NCBI GenBank assembly: GCA_007129525.1 | Contig: SKVI01000108.1 | Coordinates: 1-8,856 of the forward strand | Direction of reading: 5' to 3' | DNA length: 8,856 bases | From: Gemmatimonadota bacterium | Lineage (GTDB): Bacteria > Gemmatimonadota > Gemmatimonadetes > Longimicrobiales > Gaopeijiaceae | Shown here: piece by piece, positions 4,671-8,856 of the stretch | Numbering within the stretch: position 1 is the stretch's first letter | Layout: the number at the start of each line of letters is the position of its first letter | The notes under the pieces: model-generated | Databases searched by the model: none | What the model was told of the DNA's origin: nothing | The model's input: only the letters and a program-made list of their open reading frames with translations | Program-made: the position numbers and the translations under genes

Positions 4671-6617
4671 GTGGGAGGACCATCAGATGCGACTTCCGGG
4701 TCGGCGGAGACGGACAACCCCGACCTGAAGCCCGCGGCCATCCGGACCTTCACCAAGAAGATCCTCCGGGACCTGCGGGCTCTGGAGCAGATGCTGCGGG
4801 ATGGGGACATCGAGGAGGGGGTACGTCGGGTGGGGGCCGAGCAGGAAGTCTTCCTCACCGGACGGGGATGGCGCCCAGCGCCCCTCTCTCTCAAGGTGCT
4901 GGAACGGCTGGATGGGGGGCCATACACCACCGAGCTGGCTCTCTTCAACATGGAGATCAACCTTCCTCCCTACCGGCTGGAGGGTCGAGCCTTCTCAGAC
5001 ATGGAGGACGATCTGAACCGGACGGTGGACCGCCTTCGGACGGCCACCCGGGCCGAGGGAGGGGAAGTCCTCCTTGCGGGGATCCTCCCCACCCTCTCGA
5101 AGTCGGACCTGACGCTGGAGCAGATCACGCCCAAGCCCCGCTATTACACGCTGAACGAGGCCCTCACCACCCTTCGGGGCGGTGAGTACCAGCTCCGGAT
5201 CGAGGGTTCCGACGAGTTGATCCTCCGCCATGACTCGGTGATGCTCGAGGCGTGCAACACCAGTTGTCAGTTTCATCTGCAGGTGGGGGCCGAGGAGTTC
5301 TCCCGGGTCTACAATGCAGCGCAGCTCGTCCTGGCGCCGGTGCTGGCCGCCTGCGTGAACTCGCCCCTTCTCTTTGGTCGGCGGCTCTGGGCCGAAACCC
5401 GCATCGCCCTTTTCCAGCAGTCGCTGGACACCCGGTCCGCCACTCCCTACGTGCGGGACCTGGCGCCTCGGGTGCGATTTGGAGAGCGTTGGCTCGACGG
5501 GAGCGTCACCGGGCTTTTCGAGGACGACCTGGCCCGGTTCCGTGTCCTCATGTCGGGTCCGGTGGAGGAAGACCCCATGGAGGCGCTGGCGGAGGGGCGA
5601 GCTCCCCGGCTTCAGGCGCTCCAGCTCTACAACAGCACCATCTACCGCTGGAACCGACCCTGTTACGGCATCAGCGAGGGCCGGCCGCACCTCCGGATCG
5701 AGTGTCGAGCCCTGCCCTCGGGGCCCACGGTGGTGGACGAGATCGCCAACGCTGCCCTCTGGATCGGACTCACCCTGGGGGCGCTGCAACGCTACGGCAA
5801 TCCCGCCGGCCGCATGGATTTCAGCGACGTGAAGTCCAACTTCCTGGCGGCGGCACGGCACGGGCTGAACGCCGGCCTCCGGTGGATTGACGGGCGCACT
5901 ACCGGCGCGGCTCCCCTCCTGCTGGACACCCTCCTTCCCATTGCCGTGGAAGGGCTCACCGGTGCCGGTGTCGACCCGGCGGACGCCGATCGCTACATGG
6001 GGCTCATCGAGGAGCGGGTGGCTTCGGGTCAGACCGGAAGCGAATGGGCGCTTCGATCATTGACGGGGTTGGAGGGTACAGGAACGTTGTCGGAGCGCTT
6101 AGCGGCCATCACCGCGGCCACCGCCCACCGGCAGGAGGAGGGACAGCCGGTGCACCGGTGGGCACCGGCCCGGCTCGAGGAGGCCGGAGGATGGACGCAC
6201 ACGTATCTCCGGGTTGAGCAGTACATGACCACCGACCCGGTGACGGTGAACGAGGACGAGCTGGTGGACCTGGTGGCCTTCGTCATGGATCGGGAGAAGA
6301 TCCGCCACATCCCGGTGGAGGACCGGGAGCACCGGTTGGTGGGCGTGGTCTCGTATCGCTCTCTGCTCCGGTTCATGGTGGACCGGTCCGAGGACGGACT
6401 GGGTGAGGCGCCTCCGGTGAAGGAGATCATGGAGCGCGAGCCCGTCACCGTGGCACCGGACACCCTCACCCTGGAGGCCATCGACTTGATGCGTGATCGG
6501 GAGGTGGCCTGTCTGCCGGTGGTCAGGGAGGGAAAACTGGTGGGGCTGGTCACCGAACGGGACTTCATGCCCATCGCCTATGAACTTCTGGAAGAGCGCC
6601 TGAGACACAGCGAATGA
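4671..6617 (+). CDS. GCS2-type glutamate-cysteine ligase-like (carboxylate-amine ligase) with tandem CBS domains
   Basis: A 648-aa two-part protein. Residues ~25-480 are a GCS2/YbdK-type ligase: GAEQEVF (55-61) and FNMEINLPPY (92-101) supply the acidic ATP/Mg residues (E57, E59, E95), EACNTSCQFHLQV (193-205) the nucleotide/substrate strand, and RPHLRIECRALPSGPTVVDE (338-357) the conserved Arg-rich core. The family joins the gamma-carboxylate of glutamate to an amine using ATP; the actual amine here is unknown. Residues ~513-570 and ~583-640 are two CBS repeats (YMTTDPVTV..., IMEREPVTVAP..., GLVTERDFMP), which in known proteins bind AMP/ATP or SAM and gate activity. GTG 4671 is chosen because GGGAG (4657-4661) lies 9 nt upstream and no in-frame ATG occurs until residue 41. 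The gene ends in an ATGA overlap with the hydrolase gene, implying translational coupling. Confidence 0.9.
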   Translation: MGGPSDATSGSAETDNPDLKPAAIRTFTKKILRDLRALEQMLRDGDIEEGVRRVGAEQEVFLTGRGWRPAPLSLKVLERLDGGPYTTELALFNMEINLPPYRLEGRAFSDMEDDLNRTVDRLRTATRAEGGEVLLAGILPTLSKSDLTLEQITPKPRYYTLNEALTTLRGGEYQLRIEGSDELILRHDSVMLEACNTSCQFHLQVGAEEFSRVYNAAQLVLAPVLAACVNSPLLFGRRLWAETRIALFQQSLDTRSATPYVRDLAPRVRFGERWLDGSVTGLFEDDLARFRVLMSGPVEEDPMEALAEGRAPRLQALQLYNSTIYRWNRPCYGISEGRPHLRIECRALPSGPTVVDEIANAALWIGLTLGALQRYGNPAGRMDFSDVKSNFLAAARHGLNAGLRWIDGRTTGAAPLLLDTLLPIAVEGLTGAGVDPADADRYMGLIEERVASGQTGSEWALRSLTGLEGTGTLSERLAAITAATAHRQEEGQPVHRWAPARLEEAGGWTHTYLRVEQYMTTDPVTVNEDELVDLVAFVMDREKIRHIPVEDREHRLVGVVSYRSLLRFMVDRSEDGLGEAPPVKEIMEREPVTVAPDTLTLEAIDLMRDREVACLPVVREGKLVGLVTERDFMPIAYELLEERLRHSE

Positions 6618-7741
6618 ATCGAATCCTGCACCAACTCCGAGGCCCGGCTCCCGGACCCACTCTGGTGGGGCTGGGAGGTGTGCACGGAAACGAACCTGCA
6701 GGTGTTGAAGCGCTGCTGACGGTGGGCGAGGAGCTGGCCGAAGCCGGACTGCTCCGGGGTGAGTTCGTGGCGTTGGTGGGCAACCCCCCCGCTTTTGCCG
6801 AAGGCGTGCGCTTCCTTCACCGGGATCTGAACCGGATGTGGGACGATCCCGAGCCCGGAGCCGACTCGGAGGGGGAGCAGCTCGAAGCGCTTCGGGCCGA
6901 GTTCGGGCGGATCCGGGAGCGTTCCCGGGGGCCCATCTTTCTGGTGGACCTGCACACCACCTCTGGTGACGGTCCCCCCTTCACCGTTCTGGGCGACACC
7001 CTGGCCAACCGCTCCATGGCGCTGGCGCTCCCGGTGCCCATGGTCCTGGGTCTGGCCGACGCCGTACCGGGCACCCTGATCGAGTCGCTGGACACTGCGG
7101 GGGTCGCCAGCGTGGCATTCGAGTCCGGGCGGCACGACGATCCCGAGTCCGCCCGGCGCAGCGCCGACGCCCTCCGGATCCTGGTGAGCTGGTTGGGGAT
7201 GAGCCGTGACCGGACCGAGTATGCCCGAGGCTCCCGCCGACGACTGGCGGTGGCCGCGAACGGCTTCCCCAGCGCCGTCCGGTTGGTGCACCGTCACTCG
7301 CTGAAGTCCACCGACGAGTTTCGGATGAAGGGGGGGCTCCGTTCATTTCAGGAGGTGGAGCAGGGACAGGTTCTGGCCCGCCAGGCGGGCCGGCCCGTGC
7401 GGGCTCCCACCAGTGGTCGGCTTCTCCTTCCCCTGTACCAGGAGAGCGGATCCGACGGTTTCTTCATGGGGCGACCCATCAAGCGCTCCTGGCTGAGACT
7501 CTCGGCCGCGCTCCGGCGTCGACGCATGGATCGCCTGCTGCGCTTCCTCCCCGGCATCCGGCCGGACCGAACCACGCCTGTGGGGGGGGTCGCATCGTTC
7601 GAGGTCCACCCCCTGATCCGGCGGATCTTTTTCCCGGCCCTGTTCCGGCTTCTGGGGTATCGTGCCCGTCCGTTGGACGACGGACGGTACCTGTTGGTCC
7701 GACGCCTCGAGCCGGCCGAGCTGGCGAGCCGAGAGGGGTGA
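6614..7741 (+). CDS. AstE/aspartoacylase-family zinc-dependent deacylase
   Basis: A 375-aa M14-like zinc hydrolase of the succinylglutamate desuccinylase/aspartoacylase family, which cleaves N-acyl amino acids. GGVHGNEPAG (21-30) gives zinc ligands His24 and Glu27; VDLHTT (111-116) gives His114; HRDLNR (69-74) is the substrate-binding Arg/Asn motif; AFESGRHDD (168-176) carries the probable general base Glu170. The second domain contains the family's RAPTSGRLLLPLYQ...DGFFMG (263-286) beta-barrel signature. After ~290 there is an extra basic, hydrophobic tail (RSWLRLSAALRRRRMDRLLR and a further ~65 residues), longer than typical members. Its ATG overlaps the stop of the ligase gene, and the next gene begins 1 nt after its stop. 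The substrate is not known; the context suggests the ligase's product or a precursor. AstE proper (arginine catabolism) is unlikely, since no other ast genes are present. Confidence 0.88.
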   Translation: MNRILHQLRGPAPGPTLVGLGGVHGNEPAGVEALLTVGEELAEAGLLRGEFVALVGNPPAFAEGVRFLHRDLNRMWDDPEPGADSEGEQLEALRAEFGRIRERSRGPIFLVDLHTTSGDGPPFTVLGDTLANRSMALALPVPMVLGLADAVPGTLIESLDTAGVASVAFESGRHDDPESARRSADALRILVSWLGMSRDRTEYARGSRRRLAVAANGFPSAVRLVHRHSLKSTDEFRMKGGLRSFQEVEQGQVLARQAGRPVRAPTSGRLLLPLYQESGSDGFFMGRPIKRSWLRLSAALRRRRMDRLLRFLPGIRPDRTTPVGGVASFEVHPLIRRIFFPALFRLLGYRARPLDDGRYLLVRRLEPAELASREG

Positions 7742-7742
7742 C

Positions 7743-8856
7743 ATGGACTTGTCCGAGCTGCAGGAGTGCCGGATCCTGGTGGTGGATGACGAGGAGCCGA
7801 ACGTTCGGGCCCTGAGGAGACTCCTGGCACGGGGGGGCTACGGCGAGGTGGAGTCCACCACCGACCCCCGTGACGTGCCCCGGATCTTTCACGAATTTCG
7901 GCCCGACCTCCTCCTCCTGGATCTCCGGATGCCCCACATGGACGGCTTCGAGATCATGGAGTACCTGCAGGGCGAGATCCCCGAGGGAGAGTACTTCCCC
8001 ATCCTGGTCCTCACCGGCGACCTGAGCCCGGAGGTGCAGGAACGAGCTTTGTCCATGGGTGCTCGGGACTTCGTGACCAAGCCCTTCGACTCCACCGAAG
8101 CGCTCCTGAGGATCAAGAACCTCCTGGAGGCCCGGGTGCTGCACCTCCAGCTCCAGGCCCACAACCAGACACTGGAGGAGCGCGTCAGGGAGCGCACCCG
8201 GGACCTGGCCGAGGCCCAGCTCGAGATCCTCAACCGCCTGGCGGTAGCCGCCGAGTACCGCGACGACCTCACCGGCCGTCACGCCGAGCGGGTGGGGCTG
8301 CTCTCGGCCCTCATCGCCCGGGAGCTGGGTCTTCCGGCCGAGACGGTGCGGCTCATGCGTCGGGCCGCCACCCTGCACGACGTGGGCAAGATCGGAGTCT
8401 CCGACTCGATTCTCATGAAGCCAGGGGCCTTGACGGCGAACGAGTACGAGCAGATGAAGCTTCACACCGAGATCGGGGACCGCATTCTCTCGGGGAGCCG
8501 CTTTCCGCTTCTCAAGCTGGCCGCCGAGATCGCCACCTCACACCATGAATGGTGGAATGGCCAGGGCTACGGCCAGGGCCTGGCCGGCGAAGACATTCCC
8601 GTTTCCGGGCGGATCGTGGCGGTGGCCGACGTCTTCGACTCGCTGACCCACAAGCGCCCCTACAAGCGGGCCTTCGAGCACGAGGAGGCCCTCAGGCTGA
8701 TTCGGGAAGGCCGGAGCGAGCAGTTCGATCCGTCGGTGGTGGATGCCTTCATGAAGCTGGTGGAGCAAGGCGTGGTGGACCGTCTCGATGAGCTGGTGGG
8801 ACGGGCGCCCTTCGTCTCGGCCGATCCGGAAGAGTTGGAGGTGTATGCCCTGGAAG
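7743..8856 (+). CDS. Response regulator with HD-GYP phosphodiesterase domain (3' end outside window)
   Basis: The first 371 codons are present and the frame is open at the right edge. Residues 10-127 are a receiver domain with acidic pair Asp15/Asp16, phosphoacceptor Asp60 (LLLLDLRMP), Thr91 and Lys113 (TKPF). A coiled-coil linker (~130-165, QLQAHNQTLEERVRERTRDL) leads into an HD-GYP domain: TGRHAERV (177-184), LHDVGKIGV (211-219, with His212-Asp213 and Lys216), HTEIGDRIL (241-249), SHHEWWNGQGYGQGLAGEDI (266-285) and VAVADVFDSLT (292-302). Metal-ligand positions all look intact, but the name-giving GYP is GYG (275-277). HD-GYP domains hydrolyse cyclic di-GMP; phosphorylation of Asp60 by an unseen kinase would control this. 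ATG 7743 follows GAGAGGGG (7731-7738) and sits one base after the hydrolase stop, so it is the third gene of the operon. Confidence 0.93.
   Translation, partial: MDLSELQECRILVVDDEEPNVRALRRLLARGGYGEVESTTDPRDVPRIFHEFRPDLLLLDLRMPHMDGFEIMEYLQGEIPEGEYFPILVLTGDLSPEVQERALSMGARDFVTKPFDSTEALLRIKNLLEARVLHLQLQAHNQTLEERVRERTRDLAEAQLEILNRLAVAAEYRDDLTGRHAERVGLLSALIARELGLPAETVRLMRRAATLHDVGKIGVSDSILMKPGALTANEYEQMKLHTEIGDRILSGSRFPLLKLAAEIATSHHEWWNGQGYGQGLAGEDIPVSGRIVAVADVFDSLTHKRPYKRAFEHEEALRLIREGRSEQFDPSVVDAFMKLVEQGVVDRLDELVGRAPFVSADPEELEVYALE

Noticed and set aside
4687..4728. 13-codon ATG frame with strong SD (GGGAGGA) overlapping the ligase start, five arginines
   Set aside because: Too short to support; the SD may be chance, as the bases also encode Gly-Gly of the ligase. 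Worth remembering only if the ligase start proves poorly translated.
4995..5861. Minus-strand open frame of 288 aa
   Set aside because: Antisense shadow of the GCS2 ligase; no recognisable motif.
1..8856. CRISPR array, tRNA, rRNA, IS element or integration site
   Set aside because: No regularly spaced repeats, cloverleaf-like segments, transposase motifs or terminal repeats were seen.

Overview
This window is high-GC bacterial chromosomal DNA, densely packed, with every supported gene on the + strand. The gene content suggests a Gemmatimonadota-like bacterium: a sulfocyanin-type blue copper lipoprotein, a GCS2-CBS ligase next to an AstE-type hydrolase, a TPR protein of a type I associate with that phylum, strong G/C preference at third codon positions, and one apparently leaderless gene. 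This placement is an inference from style and content; there is no marker gene such as rRNA. I see no tRNA, rRNA, CRISPR array, IS element or phage gene.

Left part (1-1600): the 3' end of a TPR-repeat gene is followed by a very G-rich gap. Then comes a sharply AT-rich patch with a near-consensus sigma70-type promoter (TTGACA, 17 bp, TACACT) that also contains a TTGA/TCAA palindrome. It drives a MarR-family regulator whose ATG lies only about 10 nt past the -10 box, so the mRNA is probably leaderless and the gene probably autoregulated. A SnoaL/NTF2-like small protein follows in the same direction.

Middle (1600-3060): argJ, encoding the bifunctional ornithine acetyltransferase of arginine biosynthesis, is preceded by an unlisted 43-codon reading frame with 11 arginine codons. 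The Shine-Dalgarno sequence of that small frame lies in the 3' arm of a 7+7 bp stem. This is the best candidate in the window for something undescribed: a structured leader with an arginine-rich peptide in front of an arginine gene.

3060-4610: a secreted sulfocyanin-like copper lipoprotein, closed by a textbook intrinsic terminator (16-bp stem, GCGA tetraloop, T-tract), then an exported protein of unknown function preceded by a 7-bp inverted repeat.

4671-8856: a tight three-gene operon. A GCS2-type carboxylate-amine ligase with two C-terminal CBS domains overlaps by ATGA with an AstE/aspartoacylase-type zinc hydrolase. One base later begins a response regulator with an HD-GYP (here HD-GYG) phosphodiesterase domain, which runs off the window. 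The first two genes look like a make-and-release pair for a gamma-glutamyl or N-acyl amino acid compound, with adenylate sensing through CBS. The third adds phosphorelay-controlled c-di-GMP turnover to the same transcript.
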